Positions 57,306 to 64,000 of a stretch of 64,000 nt of DNA are shown here, piece after piece; position 1 is the first letter of the stretch, and each line of letters begins with the position of its first letter. The notes below the pieces were generated by a model. That model was not told the origin of the DNA and did not search any database. It saw only the letters and a program-made list of their open reading frames with translations. Origin of the DNA: Comamonas sp. SCN 67-35 (GTDB lineage Bacteria; Pseudomonadota; Gammaproteobacteria; Burkholderiales; Burkholderiaceae_C); the NCBI GenBank assembly GCA_001725255.1, contig MEFV01000021.1, forward strand, positions 1 to 64,000. The letters run 5' to 3'. A program made the translations under genes and the position numbers.

Positions 57306-58229
57306 TTATTCTGCCGCCCGCGCGCGCCGCCAGCGCCTCCCCGGCGCACGCCCCTGATTGACCACCAGTCCCAACAGCACCACGGCCGTGCCCAGCCACT
57401 GCAGGCCGCTGGGCTGCTCGCCCAGCAGCACCACGCCCGCCCACAGGCCGACGACGGGCACCATCAGCGCGAACGGCGCCACCTCGCCCGCCGGGTGGCG
57501 CTGCAGCAGGCGCGTCCACAGGCTGTAGGCGAGCAGCGTGGCGAGCAGCGCGAGGTAGAGCACGGCGGCGATGGCCGTGAGGTCGAGCGAGCGCAATTGC
57601 TGCGCCACCGCCTGCGTGCCGTCGAGCCCGACGGCGAGCGCGAAGAACGGCACGATGGCCACCGCGCCGCTCCAGACGATGAAGGGAAAAGGCTCGTAAA
57701 CGTAGAACTGGCTTGCGCGGCGCGTTATGACGTTGGAAGCGGCCCACATGCCCGAGGCGCCTGTGGTGAGGACGAAGCCGATCAGCGTCATCTGCCCCGG
57801 CCCGTCGCCATGCGAGGAGGCGATCATGAGCAGACCCGCCATCGCCACCGCCAGGCCCAGCCACTGCGCGGGGCGCACGCGCTCCCTGAGCCAGGGCGAG
57901 GCCGCGAGGGTGAAGAACACCTGCACCTGCATCACCACCGAGGCCATGCTCGCCGTCATGCCCAGGCGCAGGCCCAGGAACAGCAGCCCGAACTGCCCCA
58001 CGCCCTGCGCCAGGCCGTAGCCCAGCGTGAAGCGCCAGGGCAGGCCGCGCGGCGGGCGCACGAAGAGCAGCAAGGGCAGCGACGCGGCCGAGAAGCGCAG
58101 CGCGCCCAGCAGCATGGGGCTCAGGCTGTGCAGGCCGAGCTTCATCACAACGAAGTTCAGCCCCCAGATGACGACGACGGCGATGGCGCGCGCCCAGTCG
58201 CCGCGCGAAAAACGGGGTGCGGCGCTCAT
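57306..58229 (-). CDS. EamA-family (DMT superfamily) transporter
   Basis: 307 residues with ten predicted helices in two EamA repeats (first RAIAVVVIWGLNFVVMKLGL; second GQMTLIGFVLTTGASGMWAASNVITRR). It probably exports a small metabolite. It overlaps the stop of the epimerase gene by ATGA and is the last gene of the SDR-FMO-symporter-epimerase operon. The start at 58229 is fixed by this overlap; the longer frame reaching 58403 is not used. Confidence 0.9.
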   Translation of the reverse strand: MSAAPRFSRGDWARAIAVVVIWGLNFVVMKLGLHSLSPMLLGALRFSAASLPLLLFVRPPRGLPWRFTLGYGLAQGVGQFGLLFLGLRLGMTASMASVVMQVQVFFTLAASPWLRERVRPAQWLGLAVAMAGLLMIASSHGDGPGQMTLIGFVLTTGASGMWAASNVITRRASQFYVYEPFPFIVWSGAVAIVPFFALAVGLDGTQAVAQQLRSLDLTAIAAVLYLALLATLLAYSLWTRLLQRHPAGEVAPFALMVPVVGLWAGVVLLGEQPSGLQWLGTAVVLLGLVVNQGRAPGRRWRRARAAE

Positions 58230-59230
58230 GCGGTGACGGGGTGGCCTTGCGCGGCGCGTGCGGCGACGAAGGCGTCGAAGGCCTCGCTGCTGGTGCGCGC
58301 GGGGGTGTAGCCGAAGCGCTCCTTGAGCGCGGTGTTGAGCAGCACCGGACGGTAGCGCAGAAAGTCCAGCTGCTCGGGGCCGTAGCGGCTCAGGCGCAGC
58401 CACGCGCCGATGGCCAGCAGCGCCTTGAGCAGGCCGGCGGGAAAGTCGGTGGTGCGCTTGCCCAGGCGCCGCGCGATCTCGTGGATGGTGAGCGCGCCGT
58501 CGCCCGCGAGGTTGTAGCAGCCGGGCACGGCGTGGCCTGAGAGCGCGTGCATGATGGCGCCGGTCACGTCCTCGTCCCAGATGAAGACAAAGGGGCTGGG
58601 GCTGCCCTGAATCGCAATCAGCCGGGGTTTTTCGAACAGCGCGGTGATCTGGTTGTCCACCCGTTCGCCCAGGATGGTGCCGATGCGCAGCACGGTCTGC
58701 GCCAGCTCGGGGTGCACGCGGCGGTGCTCGGCCAGCATTTCCTCGACCAGGCGCTTGTGGTGCGCGTAGGCGAAGGCCTCGTTGCCGCGCAGCGGCATGT
58801 CCTCGGTGAGCCAGGGGGCGTTGTCGGCGTGGTAGCCGTAGGCCGCGCCGCTGGAGGAGACGACGATGTGGCGCACGCCGCTGGCCAGGCAGGCATCCAG
58901 AACGTTGCGCGAGCCCTGCACGTCCACCGAATATTCGAACTCGCGCGTCATGCCCTTGCCGGGCGTGACGATGGACGCCAGGTGCACCACGGTGTCGGGC
59001 GCCATGCGGGTGAACTGCGCGGAAAGATTGGCGGCGCGCACGTCCATCTGCGCGTATTGGACGCCCGGGAGCTGGCGCTCGGCAGGCACGGCGCGCACGT
59101 CGCAGGCGAACACGGCTGTGATGGTGCCGTCGGCAAGCTGATTTGCCAGCGCCGCGATCACGCTGCGGCCGACGAAGCCGTCGGCGCCGGTGACGAGCAC
59201 GCGGCGCGCGGCGGGGGTGGTGGGGTTCAT
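58226..59230 (-). CDS. NAD-dependent epimerase/dehydratase family protein (extended SDR)
   Basis: 334 residues. Cofactor motif VLVTGADGFVGRSVIAAL (GxxGxxG), then VVHLASIVTPG, the catalytic Ser-Tyr-Lys with VSSSGAAYGYHAD and, in place of YxxxK, AYAHHKRLVEE. The C-terminal region includes CYNLAGDGALTIHEIARRLG. The spacing fits SDR proteins that act on hydroxy or keto groups of sugars or sterols. It overlaps the symporter gene upstream and the EamA gene downstream, each by ATGA. Confidence 0.88.
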   Translation of the reverse strand: MNPTTPAARRVLVTGADGFVGRSVIAALANQLADGTITAVFACDVRAVPAERQLPGVQYAQMDVRAANLSAQFTRMAPDTVVHLASIVTPGKGMTREFEYSVDVQGSRNVLDACLASGVRHIVVSSSGAAYGYHADNAPWLTEDMPLRGNEAFAYAHHKRLVEEMLAEHRRVHPELAQTVLRIGTILGERVDNQITALFEKPRLIAIQGSPSPFVFIWDEDVTGAIMHALSGHAVPGCYNLAGDGALTIHEIARRLGKRTTDFPAGLLKALLAIGAWLRLSRYGPEQLDFLRYRPVLLNTALKERFGYTPARTSSEAFDAFVAARAAQGHPVTA

Positions 59231-60156
59231 GAGGTGACCTTCGGTGTGGCGTTTTGCGTTCGCGCGGGCCGGCGCGCCCAGAGGCTGGCCAGCAGCAGCC
59301 CGGCGATGATGTCCCAGAAACCCCAGACGCCCGCGACGACAGCCATGCCGCCGAGCCCGCCGAAGAAGCTGAACACCAGCACCAGGCCCAGGCCCGCGTT
59401 GCGGATGCCGACCTCGAAGGTGATGGCGCGCCGGTCGTAGTCGGGCACGCGAAACAGCAGCGCGCAGCTGTAGCCGGTGGCCAGCGCCAGCGCGTCGTGC
59501 AGCGCCACGGCTAGCAGCACCTCGCCGGTGTAGTCGATGAAGAAGCGCCAGTTGCCCGCGATCGCGCCGACGATGAAACCGATCAGCACGAGGAAACTCA
59601 CGATGCCCACGGGGCGCTTGACGCGCGCCGTGAGCGCGGGCCAGCGGTGCGCGATGGCAATCCCGAGCACGAAGGGGATGCCGATGATCGCGATGATGTG
59701 CAGCGTCATCTCCAGCGGGCTGAGCGCAATCGACTTGAGCAGCGGCGCGGCCGTGGGGTGCAGGTGGCCCCAGAAGGCGAAGTTGACCGGCATCAGCACA
59801 ATGGCGAGCGCGTTGGAGACGGCCGTCATCGACACGCTCAGCGCCACATTGCCCCTGGCCTGGTGCGTGAGGATGTTGCTCACGTTGCCCGGTGGGCAAC
59901 ACGCAACGAGGATCATCCCGAGCGCGATGCTCGGCTCCACCCCGAGGACGATGGAGAGCACGAAGGTGATGAGCGGCAGCACCAGAAACTGCGCCGCGAT
60001 GCCCACGCCGAAGGCCAGCGGCAGCTTGAGCACGCGGCGGAAGTCCTCCACGCGCGTGTCGAGCGCAATGCCGAACATCAGCGCCGCCAGCACCCAGTTG
60101 AGCAGCGCGAGCGACGCGGGGTTGAAGTTCAGCCGGATCTCGTCGATGGGCAGCAT
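59227..60156 (-). CDS. Bile acid:sodium symporter family (BASS) transporter
   Basis: 309 residues with nine to ten predicted helices. The BASS/NTCP-type motifs are present: LALLNWVLAALMFGIALDTR at the start and the unwound sodium-site helix ILVACCPPGNVSNILTHQARGNVALSVS. The family moves bile acids, pantoate, other hydrophobic carboxylates or sulfonates with sodium. It lies 27 bp after the monooxygenase gene and overlaps the epimerase gene by ATGA, so it probably imports the substrate or an intermediate of that pathway. Confidence 0.92.
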   Translation of the reverse strand: MLPIDEIRLNFNPASLALLNWVLAALMFGIALDTRVEDFRRVLKLPLAFGVGIAAQFLVLPLITFVLSIVLGVEPSIALGMILVACCPPGNVSNILTHQARGNVALSVSMTAVSNALAIVLMPVNFAFWGHLHPTAAPLLKSIALSPLEMTLHIIAIIGIPFVLGIAIAHRWPALTARVKRPVGIVSFLVLIGFIVGAIAGNWRFFIDYTGEVLLAVALHDALALATGYSCALLFRVPDYDRRAITFEVGIRNAGLGLVLVFSFFGGLGGMAVVAGVWGFWDIIAGLLLASLWARRPARTQNATPKVTS

Positions 60157-60183
60157 GGTTCTCTCCCGGTCTTTCAGCCTTTT

Positions 60184-61500
60184 TCAGGCCAGCGCCTCGG
60201 CCGCGCGGCGCACGGTGCGCCGGTACACGTCCTTGTTGACGTAGTAGGCCATGCGTTCGAGCTTGAGGTAGTGGTAGCCGCCCGACATGTCGGGCGGCGG
60301 CCCGGCCTTGGCCTGCGTCAGCGCGGCGGCGGCGGGGCTGCCCTCGCCCAGCGCCTTGAAATAGCGCGCGATGAGTTCCGCCTGCTCGTAGCGGCCCTGC
60401 CAGCCCAGGCCGCTGGCTTCCACCATGCCCAGCACGGCCAGGCGCTCGAAGCGCGGCGAGAAGATGTTGAGGTACAGCCGCGGCGCCATGCCCTGCCAGT
60501 TCAGCAGCGCGTCGTCGATGAAGGGGTAGTGCAGCTTGTAGCCGGTGGCCGCCAGCAGCATGTCGTACTCGCCCTGCGTGCCGTCCCTGAAGTGCACCGT
60601 GGCGCCATCGAGGCGCGCCACGTCGGCGCGAATGCGCGCGTCGCCGTGGCCCAGGTGGTAGAGGATGAGCGAATTGACCACCGGGTGCGATTCGTACATC
60701 TTGTACGCGGGCCTGGGAAAGCCGAAGCGCACCGGGTCGCCCGTGAACCACTTGAGCACCGTGCCGTCGATCTTCTGCTTGAGCCAGGGGGGCAGCGTGA
60801 GCTTGCCGCCCACGGTGTCGGCCGGAATACCGAAGACGTACTTGGGCACGAAGTAATAGCCGCGGCGCACGGAGAGGTCGATGCTTTGGGCATAGTGCAC
60901 CGCGTCCACCGCGATGTCGCAACCCGAATTGCCCGCGCCGACGATGAGCACGCGCTTGCCGCTGAACTGCGTCGGCGACTTGTAGGCGCTGGTGTGCAGC
61001 AGCTCGCCGCTGAAATGGCCCTCGAATGCAGGCATGTTGGGCTCGGCCAGCGTGCCATTGGCGATCACCACGCCCTTGTAGAGCGCGGTTTCCTCGGCGC
61101 CGTCCTCCGTTTGGATGGTGACGCGCCAGAGGGTGTCGGCTGCATCGCTCATCGGCTCGACCTTGAGTACGCGCGTGCCGAAGCGAAAGTGGCGCTTCAG
61201 GTCGAAATGCGCGGCGTAGGCGCGAAAGTAGGCGAGCAGCTCGGCGTGGCCGGGGTAGTCCGGCGTGCCCGCGGGCATGGGGAATTCGCTGAACTCGGTC
61301 GTCGTCTTGCTGGAGATCAGGTGCGCCGATGCATAGACCGTGGAGCGCGGGTTCTCGATGTTCCACAGGCCCCCCACGTCGCTCCAGGCTTCGAAGCCCT
61401 GAAACGGCACGCCGGCCTTTTGCATCGCGCGTGCGCCTGCCAGGCCCGAGGGGCCGGCGCCGATCAGGGCGATCTGTTCTTGTGTGGCCATCGTGTTCAT
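60184..61500 (-). CDS. Flavin-containing monooxygenase
   Basis: 438 residues from the ATG at 61500 (an ATG at 61491 is also possible). FAD motif ALIGAGPSGLAGARAM, the FMO-type pentapeptide region SSKTTTEFSEFPMP, and NADPH motif VLIVGAGNSGCDIAVDAVHY. It oxygenates a nucleophilic heteroatom or inserts oxygen next to a ketone. Its start overlaps the stop of the SDR gene by ATGA. With the symporter and two SDR-type enzymes it suggests breakdown of a ketone- or hydroxyl-bearing carboxylate, but the substrate is unknown. Confidence 0.92.
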   Translation of the reverse strand: MNTMATQEQIALIGAGPSGLAGARAMQKAGVPFQGFEAWSDVGGLWNIENPRSTVYASAHLISSKTTTEFSEFPMPAGTPDYPGHAELLAYFRAYAAHFDLKRHFRFGTRVLKVEPMSDAADTLWRVTIQTEDGAEETALYKGVVIANGTLAEPNMPAFEGHFSGELLHTSAYKSPTQFSGKRVLIVGAGNSGCDIAVDAVHYAQSIDLSVRRGYYFVPKYVFGIPADTVGGKLTLPPWLKQKIDGTVLKWFTGDPVRFGFPRPAYKMYESHPVVNSLILYHLGHGDARIRADVARLDGATVHFRDGTQGEYDMLLAATGYKLHYPFIDDALLNWQGMAPRLYLNIFSPRFERLAVLGMVEASGLGWQGRYEQAELIARYFKALGEGSPAAAALTQAKAGPPPDMSGGYHYLKLERMAYYVNKDVYRRTVRRAAEALA

Positions 61501-62339
61501 CAATGCGAGGGGTCGGAGTCGGAGGAAGAGCCGTTCAGGCCCGGAATCGGTGTTGCGCCCGCCTCGGTGGCACGCGGCTTGCGCGGCTGGCGCCGCAGCA
61601 GGGCGTCGTGCCAGCGCGCGGGCAGGCAGGCGAGCAGCCGCGCCAGCCAGCCGGTGCGCCGGGGCAGCACGATGTGCTCGCGCCCAGCCGTCACACCGGC
61701 GAGCAGCAGGCGCACGGCCACGTCAGGTTCGAGCAGGCCGGGCATGGCAAAGCGGTTGCCGGCCGTGAGCTGCGTGCGCAGGTAGCCGGGACTCACGGTG
61801 TGCACGCGCACCGGGGTGCCGCGCCATTCGGCGCGCAGGCTCTGCAGGTAGGCGATCAACCCGGCCTTGCTGGCGCAGTAGGCGCCATTGCCCGGCAGAC
61901 CGCGCCAGCCGGCGATGCTGGCCATGCCGACGAGCGCGAGTGGCCGTGCAGGGTGCGCGCCCGCCGCCGCCAGGAACGGCTGGAAGGTGGTGGCTACGCC
62001 CAGCAGATTGATCTCGAGCATGCGGCGCATCACGGCCAGATCCGGCGCCTGCGCGGTGTCGAAACCCCCGGCCACGCCCGCGTTGGCGATCACCAGATCG
62101 GGCAGGCCGTGGCGCGCCATCCAGTCGGTGGCCATGGCCTGCATCGCGGTGCTGTCGGCCACGTCGGGCGTGTACAGGGCGGTGCGCTCAGGCGCCAGTG
62201 CCGCAAGCTGCTGCAGTGCCTCGCGCTGCAGGCCCACCAGTGCCACCGCGCAGCCTTGCGCCAGCAGCTGGCGTGCCAGCTGCTGGCCCAGGCCGCCGCA
62301 GGCACCGGTGACGACGACGTTGTGCAAGAGGGATGACAT
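61500..62339 (-). CDS. Short-chain dehydrogenase/reductase
   Basis: 279 residues. Cofactor motif VVVTGACGGLGQQLA, NAG motif VIANAGVAGG, catalytic Ser in VGMASIAGWRG and the YxxxK as AYCASKAGL. The C-terminal stretch after GREHIVLPRR is a basic, then Ser/Asp-rich tail (GSSSDSDPSH) not needed for the fold. It is the first gene of the five-gene operon opposite the IclR gene, and overlaps the monooxygenase gene by ATGA. Confidence 0.92.
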   Translation of the reverse strand: MSSLLHNVVVTGACGGLGQQLARQLLAQGCAVALVGLQREALQQLAALAPERTALYTPDVADSTAMQAMATDWMARHGLPDLVIANAGVAGGFDTAQAPDLAVMRRMLEINLLGVATTFQPFLAAAGAHPARPLALVGMASIAGWRGLPGNGAYCASKAGLIAYLQSLRAEWRGTPVRVHTVSPGYLRTQLTAGNRFAMPGLLEPDVAVRLLLAGVTAGREHIVLPRRTGWLARLLACLPARWHDALLRRQPRKPRATEAGATPIPGLNGSSSDSDPSH

Positions 62340-62389
62340 GGCCGTGGCGGGAGGGATTTGTCATCGAATGTAGGCCGCCATAGAATGAG

Positions 62390-62427
62390 TCTCTTATTTT
62401 TATATCAAAACGTCTCGAAAATAGAGA
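62390..62427. promoter_or_regulatory. AT-rich inverted repeat, candidate IclR operator
   Basis: TCTCTTATTTT (62390-62400) and AAAATAGAGA (62418-62427) are inverted with one base difference, around a TATATCAAAA core. The site lies exactly between the divergent SDR operon and the IclR gene, in a markedly AT-rich stretch where control of both directions is expected. Confidence 0.6.
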
Positions 62428-62436
62428 TTTTTAGAT

Positions 62437-63201
62437 ATGGGTGACGAATCCGCCGTCAGCAGGCCGCTGCTGCGCCAGTTCGAGCTGCTCGAGGCCATGG
62501 CGCGAGAGGCGCGTGCTCTGTCGGGTGCCGAACTGGTGCAGCTGCTGGGCTGGCCCAAGCCTTCGGTGCATCGCCTGCTGCAGCAGATGGAAGCGGCCGA
62601 GCTGCTGCACCGTGAACCGGGCGGTCACCGCTACACGCTGGCGCCGCGCCTGCTGCGCCTGGCCGACAGCGTGCAGGCGGCGAGCATTCCGCAGGGTGTG
62701 CGCCACGCCGTGCTGCGCCAGCTGGTGGCGCAGGTGGGTGAGAGCTGCAATCTGACGGCGCTCTCGGGCGCGCAGGTGCATTACCTCGACCGCGTGGAGT
62801 CGGCCTTCCCGCTGCAGATGGAGCTGCGCCCGGGCACGCGCGTGCCGCTGCACTGCTCGGCCAGCGGCAAGCTGTTTCTCGCTTCGCTGGCGCCGCGCAA
62901 GCGCGACGAGATGCTGCGCAGCCTGCCGCTCACCGGCTACACCCCCACCACGCTGACCGAGCGCAAGGCGCTCGATGCGGAGCTCGACGGCATCGCACGC
63001 CAGGACTACGCGGTCGACGCGGAGGAATTCGTGCAGGGCCTGGTGTGCGTGGCCGTGCCGGTGCGCCTGGCGGACAGCCGCGCGGTGCGCTGCGCGGTGG
63101 CGCTGCAGGCGCCGGTGGCGCGCATGACACTCACGCAGGCGCTGCAGCATCTGCCGCATTTGCGACAGGCGGCCACGGCGCTGGCCCGGACCTGGTCGTG
63201 A
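62437..63201 (+). CDS. IclR-family transcriptional regulator
   Basis: 254 residues. The N-terminal winged helix-turn-helix (GAELVQLLGWPKPSVHRLLQQM, residues about 26-47) is followed by the IclR effector domain (GTRVPLHCSASGKLFLASLAP, TERKALDAELDGIARQDYAVDAEEFVQGLVCVAVP). It is divergent from the SDR-FMO-symporter operon, 97 bp apart, and probably controls it in response to its substrate. A MFS transporter gene follows in the same direction. Confidence 0.93.
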   Translation: MGDESAVSRPLLRQFELLEAMAREARALSGAELVQLLGWPKPSVHRLLQQMEAAELLHREPGGHRYTLAPRLLRLADSVQAASIPQGVRHAVLRQLVAQVGESCNLTALSGAQVHYLDRVESAFPLQMELRPGTRVPLHCSASGKLFLASLAPRKRDEMLRSLPLTGYTPTTLTERKALDAELDGIARQDYAVDAEEFVQGLVCVAVPVRLADSRAVRCAVALQAPVARMTLTQALQHLPHLRQAATALARTWS

Positions 63202-63221
63202 TCCGCTGCAAGAATCGGCCC

Positions 63222-64000
63222 ATGCCTGATTCCTCCGACGCTTCCCGCCCGCGGGCGCATCCCATTGTCCTGGCGGTTGCGCTTTCCCTGGGCGCCGCCA
63301 TTTCCCTGGGTATCACGCGTTTTGCCTATGCCTTGCTGCTGCCGGTGATGCGCGACGACCTCGCCTGGAGCTACACGCTCGCAGGGGCCATGAACACGGT
63401 CAACGCGGCGGGCTACCTCGCCGGTGCGTTGATGACGCCGCTGTTGATGCGCCGCCTGGGCACGGCGGCGGTGCTGCTCTGGGGCTCGGCACTGGCCAGC
63501 GTGTTCATGGCACTCTCGGGCTTTTTCATCGAGGCCCATCCGCTGCTGCTGCAGCGCTTTCTGGCGGGCGTGGCCAGCGCCTATGTCTTCATCTCGGGTG
63601 GATTGCTGGCCGCGCGCATCGGCAGCCGCGTGCCGCGCCAGGCGGGGCTGGTGCTGGGCATCTATTACGGCGGGGTGGGCACGGGCATCGCACTGTCCAC
63701 GCTGGCCATTCCGCTGCTGCTCGCGGCCGCGCGCAGCGCGCCGCATGGCTGGCGCTGGGCCTGGTGGGGGCTGGCGCTGCTGTGCGTGCTGGCCACGCTG
63801 GTGCTGCTCTGGCCCGCGCGCTTGCTCCCCGAAAGAGAGCTGTCCACGCAGGCGGGACAAGTGAAAAAGGCAGATTTGACCAAAAAATTGCCGTGGCTGG
63901 CGATGGCGCCCATGCTCGCGGGCTACACGCTCTTCGGCGTGGGCTACATCGGCTACATGACCTTCGTGATCGCGCTGCTGCGTGATCAGGGCGCGAGTGG
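63222..64000 (+). CDS. MFS transporter, YbfB/YjiJ family, cut by window edge
   Basis: The first 259 residues of a major-facilitator protein; the 3' end is beyond the window. The start is the ATG at 63222. The opening ALSLGAAISLGITRFAYALLLPVMRDDLAWSYTLAGAMNT is the hallmark of the YbfB/YjiJ group, and about seven helices are seen before a cytoplasmic loop (ERELSTQAGQVKKADLTKKL) and the next helix. The substrate is unknown. It lies 20 bp after the IclR gene, so may be co-transcribed with it. Confidence 0.88.
   Translation, partial: MPDSSDASRPRAHPIVLAVALSLGAAISLGITRFAYALLLPVMRDDLAWSYTLAGAMNTVNAAGYLAGALMTPLLMRRLGTAAVLLWGSALASVFMALSGFFIEAHPLLLQRFLAGVASAYVFISGGLLAARIGSRVPRQAGLVLGIYYGGVGTGIALSTLAIPLLLAAARSAPHGWRWAWWGLALLCVLATLVLLWPARLLPERELSTQAGQVKKADLTKKLPWLAMAPMLAGYTLFGVGYIGYMTFVIALLRDQGAS

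Overview
The window looks like a chromosomal segment from a high-GC Gram-negative betaproteobacterium, most likely Burkholderiales/Comamonadaceae. The reasons are the ubiG-gph pair, the dnaG-rpoD pair, an rpoD with a long acidic and lysine-rich N-terminus, the gcl-hyi-glxR-ttuD-pyk glyoxylate operon, and a dispersed palindromic repeat (core GCGCTTG-N5-CAAGCGC with flanking AGCTA) of a kind I associate with that family. Most of the window is ordinary chromosome with short intergenic gaps and many ATGA start/stop overlaps.

Region by region. 1-8700: possible edge of an IS5-type transposase, DUF2165 membrane protein, exported beta-carbonic anhydrase, carA-(unknown)-carB with a structured carA leader, ubiG-gph, and a uracil-DNA-glycosylase-like protein. 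8750-17460: rarA, then the glyoxylate/glycerate operon (gcl, hyi, glxR, ttuD, pyk) with a divergent LysR regulator. Glyoxylate is joined to tartronate semialdehyde, reduced to glycerate, phosphorylated and taken to pyruvate. 17475-22650: rsmB-like, purN, yceH and two acyl-CoA dehydrogenases.

22550-31678 is an accessory island inserted into the 3' end of the second acyl-CoA dehydrogenase gene. The last ~115 bp of that gene occur twice, once on each side of the island. The distal copy keeps the natural stop codon; the proximal copy is frameshifted and runs into the island. The island holds a GlpSTPQV-like five-gene ABC importer, a zinc alcohol dehydrogenase and a sigma-54 activator of the AcoR type. 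A near-consensus -24/-12 promoter (TGGCAC-N5-GTGCA) lies in front of the dehydrogenase, and a perfect TGTCCAGT-A-ACTGGACA palindrome lies about 110 bp further upstream. The two ATPases have complementary motif defects, which predicts one active and one degenerate ATP site.

31800-41640: a 3-methyladenine-DNA glycosylase, rpoD (broken here by a 64-bp tandem duplication that shifts the frame, probably an assembly error), dnaG, an acyl-CoA synthetase, a phospholipase-D lipoprotein coupled to a membrane-anchored thioredoxin, and a small exported protein. 41669-49123: rlmD, a small lipoprotein, a BI-1 family protein, a GlcG-like protein, and a sulfur cluster. The sulfur cluster has two YeeE/YedE transporters, a small exported NPC(A/S)-repeat protein, an unknown protein and a periplasmic rhodanese, under a perfect FNR-type box. 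49188-51425: a bfd-tonB-exbB-exbD iron operon behind a Fur-box-like site. 51457-57147: a BaiN/HI0933-type flavoprotein and an RND pump with its adaptor but no outer-membrane partner. 57306-64000: a tightly coupled SDR / flavin monooxygenase / bile-acid-symporter-family / epimerase / EamA operon, with a divergent IclR regulator and a partial MFS transporter at the right edge.
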